This document shows, one piece after another, positions 11,601 to 24,000 of a stretch of 64,000 nt of DNA (position 1 is its first letter; each line of letters begins with the position of its first letter). The notes beneath the pieces were generated by a model. The model saw nothing but the letters and a program-made list of their open reading frames with translations, was not told where the DNA came from and did not search any database. The stretch spans positions 22,728,560 to 22,792,559 of the forward strand of contig NC_135177.1 in NCBI RefSeq assembly GCF_041146795.1, written 5' to 3'. Both the position numbers and the translations under genes were made by a program. Source of the stretch: Maylandia zebra (lineage: Eukaryota > Chordata > Actinopteri > Cichliformes > Cichlidae).

Positions 11601-14600
11601 ACTGCATGCTTGTCGCTCTCTGGTCATGGTGTGTCTTTCACTATGCGGGCTACAGCGTAAAGGCATTTTTCTTGTGAATCGATGTATTGTGGATGTGCAC
11701 ACAACAGGCTTTCTGTATCTCTCCCTTATTCCCCCCACTGGGGTATCTCCCACACTCCCACTCCTTCTCTGTATCTGTGTCTCTGCTGCAGCGTTTTCTG
11801 TAGCGTCTTCTCATTACACCTGTATGAGCAGTGACAATGACTTATCACTGTCTCCAGTACAGGGTGTTGTCTAGTGGCTCTCATTGTCTGTTAGCACATA
11901 TTTGACTGTGTCTGTGTCTCTGTGTGTGCATTTGTGTGTTCCCGCGTGTGTGTGTTGTGTTTGACATTATCAGCAGATTTTCCAGGCAGTTCACGCAGCC
12001 TGGCATCTCTCTTTAACTTGTGTGTTTGTGACTGTAAGCGAGAATTTGTGTGTGTGTGTGAGTGAGATGCATTTATGTCTCTGCTGGTAGAAAATGTGCC
12101 TACTGTCTTTCCTCATTGACTGAGTAGAAAGTGTGTTTGTATGTGTGTGTGTTCTCTTGCAGTTGGAGATTTACCTTTTACCTTCTTGCTTTCATTGCTG
12201 GCCTGGCCGCCCTCATCGATGTGAGTACTGCCATGTTAACCTCGACCACTCCTCTTCCTCCTCTCATGCTTTTATGTATATTCATGACCTGTCCAGCCTT
12301 TTCCTTTGCCGTGATAACCTCACCTCTCGCGCTGTCAGAGGGGGAAGCATTGACTCATCCTTGTGCTGAGTCAGTTGTTATAAATACACCTGTCGTGTTT
12401 TGCTGTCTCATTCCCATCCTGCATGTCCTTCCAGAAACCTTGGCTGTATGACCTGAAGGAGATGTGGCAAGGCTTTCCTGTGCTGGTACGTCTCTAGAAT
12501 CACTAAGTACAATAAATGCACTGCGTATCTGTTCATTAAATTAAGCTCCAGAACAAAAAGGTCCTGGAAGGTAATAAAGTTTCTCCCTGCCTGTCCTGAA
12601 ATGATGGAAGCAACATGTCTAGAGTGGCTTTTCTTCGTTTCGGTTTCACTTTAGATTTGATTAGTTATAGTGTTAGTTTTAGTGTCTTTAATGGGTGACA
12701 TTTGTCAAGGTCAGATTTAAGGACTTTAAAGCAGGTGTTTTAACATAAACACTTCTCTCACAGTCTCACTGACGATCCCAGACTCTGTGAATATCTGTGC
12801 CAAAAGATCCTCAGGCTTTTTATTTTGGTTTAGTAAACTATACTCCCTCGGTTGGGATGCGTGACACATATAGATTCAGCTGATACTGGATTGGAGCCTC
12901 TTTTGTCTTTAGAATTGCCTTAATTTTTCTTAGCCTGAATTCACCAAGATGCTGGAGGCATTCCTCAGAGATTTTGGTCTATATTGACATAATATCTTCA
13001 CACAGTTGCTGTGACAATCATGCAGCTTGGATGTGTTAACTGGCACTCTCTGAAGTTAAACCAGACATTAGTCATTTTTAAATTTACACCAAAATCAATT
13101 TCATCAGAGAACATTTAGAAAGTTAATCTGTAATATAGGAAAAAGTACAGCCCCACTTCCCAGTAGTGATTTGCACAAACTGTTATATTGACTTTAAAAT
13201 TAACGATCTGTATCCTCCCCTTCAGACTCTCTTGCCGTCCCAATATTGGTACTATATGATTGAACTGGGTTTCTATGGATCTCTACTCTTCAGCGTCGCC
13301 TCTGATGTCAAACGCAAAGTAAGTGAATTTATCTCAAGAACACAAAGATTTTCTTTATTTAGGAGTACAAAGGATTTGAACAGGAAAAGGAGGAAAAGAC
13401 ATTTGTCTTTCCTCCCAACCATTCATCCATCAATTTTTTGCTGCTTGTCCAGTCTGGATGACAGAGTCAGCAGCCTAAGCAGAGATATCCAGACCGTTTG
13501 CCCCCCAGCCACCTCCTCCAGTTCTTCCAGTGGAGCACAAAGACATTGCTAAGCGAGCCAAGGTTTGCCCTGGAGCCCCCTCCAGGTGGGACATGACCAG
13601 AATACCTCACATAGATGGTGCCCAGGAGGTATCCTATTCAGATGGAACCACCTCAACTGGCGCTTTTCAGTATGGGGGAGTAGCGACTGTTCTTTGAGCT
13701 CCTTACCCTACCTTTAAGGGAGAGCCCAGCCACCCTTCGGAGGGAGCTCATTCTCATTATTTTGGTCACTACCCAGAGGTCGTGACCATTGGTGACTGAC
13801 TAGTAAATACACAGCTTCGTGTTCATGTTCAGCTCCTTCTGCTGTGTACAGCATTCGCACATCACTGCAATCTCCTGCACCACTCTTCCCTCACTTGTGA
13901 ACAAGACCCTGATACACTTAAACTCCTCTATCTGAGGCAGTAACTCAGTCCTGTCCTGGAGTGGGTGCTCCACGCTTTTCCAATTGAGAACTTTGGGAAC
14001 ACATCAGACTTTGAAGTGCTAATTCTCATCCCATATGCTTCACACTCACGCTCAAACATTCCTCCAGAATCCTAAGGTTGACTGACAGACAGACTCTCCT
14101 CTGTCAGTTAGTCTGTTAGTTTAGTGGAGTGTGACTCCCCTGAAGTTGGAACACTCTCCAGTCCCCCTTCTTAAAGAGGGGGTAAGACAGTAAGACAGTC
14201 CCAAATCAATGTCCCCAACTTCCATACAGTGCAGAGACGTATCAGCGACAACATTTCCACAACAGTTAGAACCTTGAGAAACTCAGAGAGAATCTCATCC
14301 CGTGGTCCATGAGACTAAGTCATACTGAACCCAGCTAAGCCCTATGATCTAAGGGCTAAGGGTGAGCCCATCGACCAGTCCTGCCTCCGGGGCTCCAGTA
14401 ACCCCAATGCAGGTGAGGTAATGTGGCTCCATAAGCATCTTGTGAATCACACTTGGCCTGAACTTTCACCTAGAACCAATTTGCCTTGGCAGACCCTACT
14501 GGGGACAAATTTTGACAACGTGGCATTTAGGATCATTAGGGCAGACAAACCCCTTTACCATGATAAGGTGGTGGTTCAAGGAGAGGGGGCATGCAAAATG

Positions 14601-17021
14601 AGTATGTCATTTGTGCAGACACAGCCACTATTGAATCTGTGTGGATATAGCATCATAATTCTGCACACAAGGCTGACAAAGAGTCTTTCGTCACTCTTCT
14701 CTGATCAGTTTCACATCTGGCATGGACTGTGAGTGGACATTAGGCTGCTGTGACACGTGTGTGTGTGTTTCAGTGTGCCTTTGTGTGACATGTGTGCGTG
14801 TGTATTGTGCGCCTTTGAGTGTGTTTGGCTTGGACTTTGCTCAGCCTGGTCAGCTGAGCACAGTGGGGTAAAAACTCTTGCCAAACTCTTTCACAGTGTG
14901 TTTCAGCAGCACAAAGTCTAACCCAGATAATGTTAAGCTGGATGTACTTGCATTCTCATGTACCTGGTTAAAAAATAGTGCACGGTTATATATATATGTG
15001 TTCTGTTTCATGTACACGGCATTAATTCAAAAGCATCTTTACCCCCCCCCCACCACCACCACCATCTATCTCCCCCTCTCCAGGACTTCAAGGAGCAGAT
15101 AGTTCACCATGTAGCAACAATCCTCCTCATCAGCTTCTCCTGGTGTGTTAACTACATCCGTTGTGGAACTCTCATCATGCTGGTGCACGACTCCTCCGAT
15201 TACCTCCTCGAGGTAAAGCCTCACCTCATTTTATACACTGATGGAAAGCACGTGCCCAAAATCAACTAACCTGTAGCTCGACATATATTTACATCCTGTC
15301 ATCCTGGAGATATTTTACTCCGTGAGGTGTGAGAACTGTGTTTGAATGTTGCACAGTTTGCACTGATGTCATTTATCCCTACCACCACTAAGCAGGATGT
15401 TTTGGCCTTTGAGTATTCTGATGTTTTTACACTGATCACATACTGCCCCCTGTGGAGGAAAGTGCAATTTAAGTATTATTTGTGGGATATAAACACTTTA
15501 GACTTTCATTAATTAGCATGGTTTTTATCAGGTAATAGAAATATTTGTAACCTGTTGCTTTTTTTTCTTTTTCTGTTTTTTTATTCGGGTCATTCCCTTA
15601 AGCATTAAATGTATTTTAGTTTGTCAAAGGACCATAAATAGCAGGAATGTGATACTGACTCTTTGCCAAAGACTGTATAAGTGGTGAACATAGATGCCAT
15701 GAAGTCACCCACTGTTAGCAAAGTCCAGTTAAAAGTTAGGAAGATTTTATCTGAGTGTTTGCCAGACGCAACGAGCGAGGGGTGGAGCTTACTGTGAAAA
15801 TGGGGGACAAAGCACACAAATCATTAGCCAATAATCTGACACATAATTTATAAAATGAACTTCATGCTTTATTCAGCATGGTTTGAAGTTACTGGCCGAG
15901 ACCATAAAACCACCAGAAAAGTGTCACTGAGGTCACAGAGGAAGAAATCTGAAGACCAGAAGTCTTTTTGTAATCACAGGATCGCCCCCTGCTGGCCTTT
16001 AAAGAGAATGCGTGTTTAAAGCGCTTTCACTTTAGCCTCTGAATCTTTTACAGATGCATTGGCTAAGTTCCTCCTTTATACCACGAATACTCTTTGGTTT
16101 TATTACATGCGGGTCATTCATGCAGTCAAGCCCAAGAGGACCCATTTACAAACAGAAAAAGCTATGAATGAAGTTTAAATGCTTTTTTTCCCCCAGAAAC
16201 TTTCCCCTTTTGATAATTTATTTTTATCTTTTCCACTAACAGTCTGCAAAGATGTTCAACTATGCTGGGTGGAGAAATGCCTGTAACTACATTTTCATTG
16301 TATTTGCTGCAGTCTTCATTGTCACCCGCCTTGTTATCTTCCCCTTCTGGTAAGCACACACACATACATATACACAGATTTGAGACAGTCATTTTGACTG
16401 CTGCAGTATACCACTGTTTGTCGTGCTTCACTCTCCTTAATCCTCGCCGTTTCTCTTGCAGGATTATTTACTGCACGTGGGTGTATCCAGTCACCATCTA
16501 TAAGCCATTCTTCGGCTACTACTTTTTCAATGGGCTGCTGATGACTCTGCAGTGTCTACATATCTTCTGGGCCATTCTCATTATACGCATAGCAATCCGA
16601 TTCCTCACCAACAATGTAAGCAAACCAAAAGAGATCAATTAGGTCAAACAGGAAAAACTAAATAATGCTGCAAAACATTTATTTCTGTGAGTCAAATTTG
16701 CACATACTCTCTTCTGAAAAGCTGCAAATCAAAAATGAATAAGGCGTTTGAAAGTCTGAGTTTGTTCTGACACTCTGCAGAGCTCCAGGAGAGCATGAGC
16801 AGGAGGTCTCCCCGATTAATGATGATGTTTATATATTTTCATGAGCTTTTCCTCGTGTTCTTCAGGAAAAAGTGGATGATGAAAGAAGCGACAAAGATGA
16901 AACAGACGAATCAGAAGAGGAGGGCGACGAGGAGGCAGGAGAGAAAAAGCATATGAAGAAAAATGGCCCGGTGCAGAATGGTCACACAGTCCACAACAAC
17001 AACCACCGCAAGAGGCAGTGA
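7783..17021 (+). CDS. cers2: Ceramide synthase 2 (10 coding exons)
   Basis: Exons: 7783-7955, 8722-8839, 8946-9064, 12163-12220, 12435-12485, 13226-13318, 15084-15212, 16243-16349, 16462-16615, 16866-17021. They join in frame to about 385 aa (human CerS2 is 380). The enzyme N-acylates sphingoid bases with very-long-chain acyl-CoA in the ER. Visible: an N-terminal membrane segment (about residues 40-58), an N-glycosylation sequon NIT, a Hox-like region ending [11 protein letters not shown], and a TLC domain. The Lag1 motif holds the catalytic His pair at 212-213 and Asp 240 and 243. An acidic tail carries DERSDKDE, matching the DxRSDxE motif of vertebrate CerS. The first coding exon follows an acceptor, so a 5' UTR exon lies upstream. 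The next gene is arnt, as in the human neighbourhood. Whether this is a 2a or 2b paralogue cannot be told. Confidence 0.95.
8358..8585 (-). mobile_element. tRNA-derived SINE, copy 2 (cers2 intron 1)
   Basis: Same body as the SINE at 1429-1663, with only a few differences visible by eye, and the same minus-strand tRNA-like head next to 'gagctatccctgcccc'. It sits inside a TA microsatellite: (AT)n precedes it and (TA)n(TG)n follows it, so target-site duplications cannot be told from the simple repeat. It lies in cers2 intron 1, antisense to the gene. Confidence 0.85.
8586..8634. repeat. (TA)n/(TG)n microsatellite
   Basis: A compound dinucleotide run adjoining the SINE copy in cers2 intron 1. 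Confidence 0.9.
9984..10673. mobile_element. hAT-type MITE (cers2 intron 3)
   Basis: The left end TAGGGCTGTGCGATATGACC and the reverse complement of the right end TAGGGCTGTTCGATATAACG are matching terminal inverted repeats of about 20 bp. Flanking octamers tccaatat and accgatat agree at six of eight positions, consistent with an aged hAT target duplication. No transposase coding is evident. Termini resemble those of the hAT relic at 6588-7509, so the two may share a transposase lineage. The rest of this intron (9065-12162) shows no gene; 11340-12160 is rich in GT repeats. Confidence 0.75.
12885..13045 (-). mobile_element. Tc1-like fragment (cers2 intron 5)
   Basis: Shares long blocks with the more complete Tc1-like relic at 40500-41115, including 'gatgctggaggcattcctcagagattttggtc' like wording and the downstream 'cacacagttgctg' block. 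Only one end region of the element is present, in minus orientation. Confidence 0.55.
13430..14600 (-). mobile_element. LINE reverse-transcriptase remnant (cers2 intron 6)
   Basis: The plus-strand text matches, in reverse orientation, a common fish non-LTR retrotransposon C-terminal region: 'cagccacctcctccag', 'ccctccaggtgggacatg', 'gagagcccagccacc' and 'gtgaacaagaccctgata'. The block from about 14460 ('gtttgccttgg'-like, 'cacgataaggtggtgg'-like) looks like another part of the same family. Frames are broken throughout, so it is a decayed fragment. The family is recognised from memory. Confidence 0.55.
15605..15840. other. Part of cers2 intron 7, no feature recognised
   Basis: Intron 7 (15213-16242) has no coding exon I can support. 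A block near 15630-15830 has somewhat repeat-like wording but no termini or related copy in this window. Confidence 0.3.
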
Positions 17022-20000
17022 AATTAAAGTCACGGGATGGAGAAACATGAGAAGGACTTATATCCCTCAGTAGAGGAGCAGGAGGGAGGGACCAGTGATT
17101 CCCTAAAACCCAGAACAGCGGGTATCTGAGGAAATTTGGCACTGTTACTTTTACACAACACACATTCATGTTTTTTTAGAGGGCACAGAGATCCAGCAGA
17201 TGACATACACTACATTAAGTGGCACGGCTCTTCGCTTTGTCATCAGAGGAAAAAAATGTATCACTGCCTTTTGTTTGATGTTAGTCCCAAACGTTTTCAA
17301 TGAGACGGGGAAGAAAAAATGGAGAAGAGCAAAGTTTGGAGAAGACAGATGAGGGGGCGGAGGAGGTGATGCTGCTTCTACTTTAGCTTTCATGTTCTGA
17401 CTGTGTGCCTTAGAGCCAGCTGACGGCTACGAAAAAGCCATTTTAAAGCCTTCTGCTTTGAAATTGAGTTGCTTTATTCTTTGTTTGCTTTTTACTAACA
17501 GAACAAAACAACTGAAAGTGGGTTATGTGAAGGTGACACAATAGGGCATTTATTTCCCTAGGTTTCTGTCTATGCAACTATCCGTTCAGCTATTGCAATG
17601 TCTTTGCACAAAAGTACAGAGTCTCTCATATAAAGTAATAACCTGCAGTAGGACTGTGCTCCTCTGCTCTCCGGTGTGGTTTGTGCCATTTGTAAAGTGT
17701 TCTGGTTTGAGTTTAGTAATCAGCAAGATTTTTTTTTAAAGGGGGGGCCTATCGTGCTGGTCCATATTTTCTGTCATAAACTTTTAATAATGGATGTTCA
17801 CATTAAACATTAAACAAGTTTCAGATAATGAGGTCTGTGCATGTGCAGGCATTCCCTGTGAGCCAAAAGCTCAGACTTTGCGTTACTCTAAATGCTCTAT
17901 TTCAGGTAGTTTTTTCTACCCCTGCATCTGTGTGATGTCACAAAGAGAGGCTATCCCTAATATGGTAATCTTGGGCACACAGCTCTACCCACTTAGTGTT
18001 AAAATCTTTTGTTTACAAGAGGCAGCCAATCAGAAGAAAGCTGGCTCATACCTGATTTATGGCACTGTGTTAAAAGTGTGACCTAGCCAAAAACCTCAGA
18101 AACTGCAACACATCTGTTTGGCAGTGATACGCAGTGTAAACTTAGCATGCTGTTAGCACAAGGATAAAGCATTAGTTGAACAGCATCTAATAGGCCTTAA
18201 TTGTATCTAGCTTGTCCCTTATACTATTACAAATATCTAGTATTGTGCCAGATTTATTAGCTCGGTTTTACTCATGTTGACAGTGACAGTGCCCGAGTAT
18301 GAACGCAAGCATCACCCGCTGCAGTGGAGATTCAGCGCAGTACTATAAACCATGCTTCAAAGGGACCTGGCAGGGAGCTAAAACCGCTTCTTTCAAGATA
18401 ACCCATGATTATTCTGAACTGTGAATCATGCAAAGCTCCTCTAGCAGAGTCCCAAGAATAAAAATATGGTGCTGGAAAAGAGCATAATATGTCCCCTTTT
18501 AACTTCTGTTCATTCCTAATCCACTAAGGCTCACTTTGTACAATTCCTGCTTCCAGTAGAGTCATCTCCAGAGTTCAACAGTTCTTTGGTGTTTAGGCTA
18601 TAAAAGAGCCAGAAATGAATATAAACTCCGATAGAAAACTTGAACTAACTGCTAAATAACTTTTTCCTCTCTTCTTCAGCTCAAGCAGTTTTGCATTGAC
18701 GATGCCACCCACTGAAGAGCGATGACTCAATGCGAATGGGCGTTGCTCTGTTGAAATGCTGGAGTTTCATTAAGTACAGTGGAGCAGGACGGTTTCGCAA
18801 TTTCAGATTTCCCGAGGTCACTGCCCAATAGTCTGGGTTCTGATTGTTAACCCGGCTGCAAATTTAAAGTGTTGATCTGAGTAAATTTTTTAAGTATCAT
18901 TCTGGGTATTAAATGTGTTTACAGGTATGTTCTTTGAAACTTTTATTTTGTTTTAGTTTTTAGATGAAATCATGAAATGAGTGTTACAGAGTTTTGTTGC
19001 TCTAAAGCTTTGTATGTCAAGTGCCTTATCTGTAATGTATGGGAAGCTCTCCTTGTCTTCATGCCCTCTCCTTTTCTTTCCTGTTTCCACCTCACATCAT
19101 AGATCCAACCTGCTACATGCTCTCACGTCTTCTCTTCTTTATAAAATGCCTTCCTTTCAAACTCACCCTCATTCCACTACCACGTTCTTTTTAACTAACC
19201 CCCAACCAACCAGCAGCCTCTCTTCCCCAGTGATACAGAAGAAACAGCTGTGTCCTAATTACAGTGTTATTATTATTTTTTTGTCTGTTTTTTTGTTTAA
19301 TGATGCCTAAGTATTGTTATTAATGGTAAAATCAAAGATCATGAATCACAATGAAACCAAGTTGAATTTGTGGTTATTTTCGCATTCATCACGGCTAATC
19401 CTAAGTAAATCAGTCCTTTTATAATAAGAATATATTATATATACAAGGGGGTCACACTCATTTTTAATTACATCGTGGACAATATAAATTCATTTTAAGT
19501 GGGCTGGACCAGTCAAACTTTCACCTAATAATCTATATTTACACACACAAGAAAAAGCTTTGAGCATAATAAAGCTACTACAGTTAGTCCCTGAGGTAAA
19601 AAAAAAAAAAAAAAAAAAAGTTAGTGCAATAGACTCACTTTTACACATTAAAAATAAGTGCTGCGTTTAGAAAATCGAAGAAATCCACCACTGCTCTGTG
19701 ACCAATTTGCCCAAAGATGTAAACATTTAAAGAAAATGCACCATCAGCTAACTGAACTACCTGAACTTTGTCCTATAATTTAAAAGCTTGCATTTTCTGA
19801 TTATTTGCAGAAATGTTCTGTTTTTGCAGTGCAAACACTGTACAAACTAAAATGATATAATAAAATGGGTGATAAAGTCGTGCACTAGGTGGCGCTGTCA
19901 CCTCATAATGACATCCTCAAGGGTTTATGCAGTTTAATATTAAAAAATTGAGACATTTTTTACTGTGCATTGTTGAGCACTGTGACTTTGCTAATGAATA

Positions 20001-20668
20001 AAGTAGTTGTATCCACTGCATGTATAAAACTTTATGTGCAATGGATGGTTTTAATTGTGGGGTATTGGAGCTTATGTATAACTATAACTAATCAACTTTC
20101 ATTTGATTAGCAATGTATCCATATTTTACATTATTGTGTCACACATAAAACAGTAGTACCAAAGGGACTGCTCAGGTTAAGAAAGGCTGAGAAAAAGAGG
20201 AAGACTATGGAGAAGATTCGTGGATGTAGTGATGGAGGAGATGAAGATGTCTGGTAAGACAGAGTATACCTGGAAAAAGGTGAGAGGGAGGCAGATCATC
20301 TTCTGTGGTGACCCCCCTTAAGGAAGCAAAAAGAAGGACAAGTTGAAGCACTAAACAAACAATCCAACATTTAGAAACAGGTAGCAGGGTATAAACACAA
20401 AATTTATTAAATCGCCGTTTAATTCTTTGATCTAAGCATTTCTGGACTATTTCACGTCCTTCGAGTTGTAAAATTTGCCACCTTGAGGAGCAGGAGAGAT
20501 GATTCCTATTCACAGCCGTGCAGTTCAAATATTGTAGGCGTTAGTGTGAACCACAAGTTTCAGTCGAACTGGTTATGCATCAAAACCCCGTCACATTTGC
20601 ATCATGCACCTCTGTCTGGAAAGCGGTGGAGCTGCAGTTCCCTCTGCTGCCAGCAGGGTTTGAGGTAG
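17022..20668. other. cers2 3' UTR and intergenic spacer to arnt
   Basis: The cers2 stop codon is followed by a long stretch without coding exons. Candidate poly(A) signals are ATTAAA at 17802-17807 and 17809-17814, AATAAA at 18457-18462 and AATAAA at 19997-20002, so the transcript end is uncertain. There is a long A run near 19600-19619. A block at about 20180-20340 ('atggagaagattcgtggatg ... gtggtgacccccctta') resembles the 3' region of a fish LINE. Confidence 0.5.
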
Positions 20669-20676
20669 TGACGTCA
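20669..20676. promoter_or_regulatory. Palindromic CRE upstream of arnt
   Basis: TGACGTCA is a perfect full-site cAMP response element, bound by CREB/ATF-type bZIP proteins. It lies about 360 bp before the arnt start codon in a region with more CpG than its surroundings. It is a probable core promoter element by position; the start of transcription is not known. Confidence 0.55.
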
Positions 20677-20721
20677 TTGGTGTCGTTTACACGGTAGCTT
20701 TAGCCCTGCTAGCGAGAAAAA

Positions 20722-20730
20722 CGCCATCTT
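20722..20730 (-). promoter_or_regulatory. YY1-type motif upstream of arnt
   Basis: CGCCATCTT is the complement of AAGATGGCG, the core YY1 consensus often found at or just after vertebrate transcription start sites. It lies 46 bp after the CRE and about 300 bp before the arnt ATG, so the arnt 5' UTR may begin near here. Confidence 0.5.
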
Positions 20731-21026
20731 AAGTTGACGGGGGGTTTAAACGGAGTGAAAACAGGGAGACAGGCACTGAGGAGGTGAACCTGTTATTTTT
20801 TTATGATTAAAATTATCTGAGTCACCCGGACTAGTGTTAGTCATGGTTTGAGGGCCTGCATAAACGCAAAAGGAAAAAGGGCGAGAAAGTGAGGAAATCA
20901 GCAAGATACTAGCTACCCATTTAGCTACCTAGCGAACAGGCAAGGGGGAGGGCCGGGGTAGTTGAGGATTTTTTTTTTTTTTTTCGGGTGAAGCTGAAGT
21001 TTTTGTTTATGTTATTCCACGCGGAG

Positions 21027-24000
21027 ATGTCTTCTTCAAATGCAGGTAAGGTCAACTTTAAGCCACAGGGACGTTGTAGTCACACCCCACACTGCAGCTG
21101 TTAACCAGTTATGAGGGATTTCTTGAGCGGAGCTTTAAGCTGACACTTTCCCAATGATAGCGTGACAGCGTCGGCTAACTTAGCTCCGTAGCATGGCTAG
21201 ACTTGTTATTGCACAAACATGCTAACTAGCGCACATTAACGGTTATTGTGGCTCTCCTTTCATATTTTGCACCACTAAAAGAGTTAGGCTGAAAAGCCAA
21301 ATCTGAGTTGAGAAAACTGTCAAGTTGCAATAGGCTGACGCTGTTCAAATGTTTCGTTTTTAGACAATTCTGTGCACAAGATTGTATCTGTATGCTACGT
21401 GTAGCTTTGAGGTTAGCCCCGAATCGTAACGAACACGAACCAAGAGCAGATGAGGTTAATTTTCTATAATGTGGCCTTGAAATCAGACACATGTACGCTG
21501 ATGTTATTTTGAGCTCCGATTACAGGCTCCTGGCGGTGGTTGAGTTTGTTTTTCATTGCTTCAGGCATAATAGGAAATCACTTGTCATCTTGTTTATTGC
21601 GCCTCTGTGTTGCCCTGTGTTATTAATAGAGTTACAAGACCCAGATCTGGGTATGGGGGCCAGTGGGACCCAAACAAGTGGTGGGGCTGTTGTACCAAAA
21701 GGGAGCAACAAAAGACGAGCTGCGTAAGTGTGTGTGTGGGTGTGAGAGAGATACTGTTAATTTTTGTGCTGATGTATCCATATTGTGCTATGCACATTTG
21801 CTGACTGGCTGACTTTTGTTTCTGATCGTCGTGGTTGAAAATTCTGGTGGGAAAAAAATGTGTGAAACTGTGTCAGATTGTCTTGTTTCTCCTCTCTCAC
21901 AGGCCAGACTTTGATGATGTTGATGGAGACAAGATAAGCAGGTATGTTTGTGTGAGTTAAGCAGGCCATCGAGGGTTTAAACTGGCTGCATTATAGTAAA
22001 AATCAATCTGGTTCTCTTCTTTCTCTTCAGGTTTGATGATGACACAGGAGGCTCCAGCAATGATAAAGAGCGCTTTGCCAGGTAGGAGGATGAATTTAGA
22101 GGAATGGACATATAGCAAGGGAATATAGCAGAACATTAATATAGATGCAGGAGCAACCCCTATGCCTGTCTCCCCACTTCAGGTTTTTTTTTTTTTTTTT
22201 TGAGGGGAGAGGTCATCTTGCACTTCTTTCGTTTCGGTAGTGACTTTGGGCCTGTTTTTTTTTTTTAGTGGGTTGGTTTCATTTCCAGGTTTTTGGAAGA
22301 CGATCAGAGTTTTGCAGATAAGGAAAAACTAGCCAGGTATGGCCTGTACCACTGTGGAAGGCTCCCTCTCCTGCTTGTATTCATATTGATATTGAATGCA
22401 GTGATCAAATACTTTCCTATCCTGCTGGGATACCAGCGCATTATTGTTTCAACAGCACAAAATTACCCGTATATTTTGCTGCTTTGCGTCTGTTTTGGTG
22501 CCTTCAGAATGTTTTGCTTATTTTCCCAAAGAGGCTGGTTTCCCCTTTCAACCCACCACTATTTTATGTGTCACTAACTGCTACACTGTGCAAGTTAAGG
22601 ATTTTTTTCACTCCAATAACCCCTTCCTCTTCAGCAACTATCCTTTCTGTCTGTTTTGTCCCCCTCTCCCTTCTCAGGTTAACTGAAGGGTCTTTCTCTT
22701 TCGGCACTTGCTCTCTTTTATCACACAAACTGGCCTTGAAAGACCAAACTCTTTTGCTTTCTCACGTTCATTTTTTAAATTTCTTTTTAGATCATTGACT
22801 TCACATTATTGTTTGATACGTTCATTACACGTCTCACCTTCTTGCACTCCCACTTCTTCTTCCTGATTGGCATCTTTACATTGCGACATAAACTCTAAAC
22901 TATACTCGTTGTCCACCCGCCCATCTGTTTCCCCCATCTCGATCCCTCCTCTCCACCTCTGTCTCATTCATTTCCTCACTCCAGGGAGAACCACAGTGAG
23001 ATTGAAAGGCGGAGGCGTAATAAGATGACTGCTTACATCACAGAATTATCTGACATGGTACCCACCTGCAGTGCACTAGCGCGGAAACCAGACAAACTAA
23101 CCATCCTGCGAATGGCAGTTTCTCATATGAAGTCACTTAGAGGAAGCGGCAATACCAATGCAGATGGGTCGTACAAACCTTCATTTCTCACCGACCAGGT
23201 ATGAGAAACGGAAGGAAGTTCAGATTTGAAATGCCTGCTAAAATTTAAAAAACCCTTACTATTCAGGGAAGGCAATACCTGTGACTATGTGACAGTATTA
23301 CTTATGTAAGAGTTGTTAATATAAAGGTTTCACAGTCACAGTTAACCTCACACTGTGTAACACTGAAATCAATAGAAGTAAAGGATACTGAAAGTAACAC
23401 CTTTTTAAACATGCTTGTTTTCTCACGTTGTGGCTGTTGGTTAGCTTTTACTTTCAGTAACTTTCCTTATTAGGTAGTCGGTAAAGTTTAAATTAGTAAT
23501 GTCAAAGGTTATGTTCATTTTTATTTTAACCATCGTTCATTTAGACACTTGTTTAATTTGTTAATTGTTCAAAAACCCAACTATTAATATGCCTTGTGTT
23601 CAAGTGAGCCGTGTACACTTGTATATTATGCAGAACTTGTGTGTGTTGTGTATGTATCTGTTACATTGTAAAGCTTAGTTGCATGCTGCATCAGCTTCCA
23701 CACTGCTGTCAGTGGTAGAATCGGATTTGATTGGCTGTCGGTTGAAAAGTAAAACTTTTGTCACCTCTGCGCTGCAAGCAAACCAACAGACTCACAATAC
23801 TGTTTTGCAGTGCATTATGTCATCTCATCAAAGGTGAATTAGAAATATGAAAGTTCACATCTGAAATGCATGCAAGTGATGAAACTAGGGATGTGCACAA
23901 TTAGATGACTAGATGTTTAAATATTGCTGATATCATTATAGTTGAAGAAATGATTTCAAGAGTTGTGTGGTGTTTTATTTAAGTTTTCTGAATTTGGTGG

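Noticed and set aside
13166-13552. 128-codon open frame
   Set aside because: It is cers2 exon 6 read through its donor into LINE-derived intron sequence.
16262-16642. 126-codon open frame
   Set aside because: Mostly frame-shifted cers2 exon 8 and intron, then exon 9 in its true frame; already covered by cers2.
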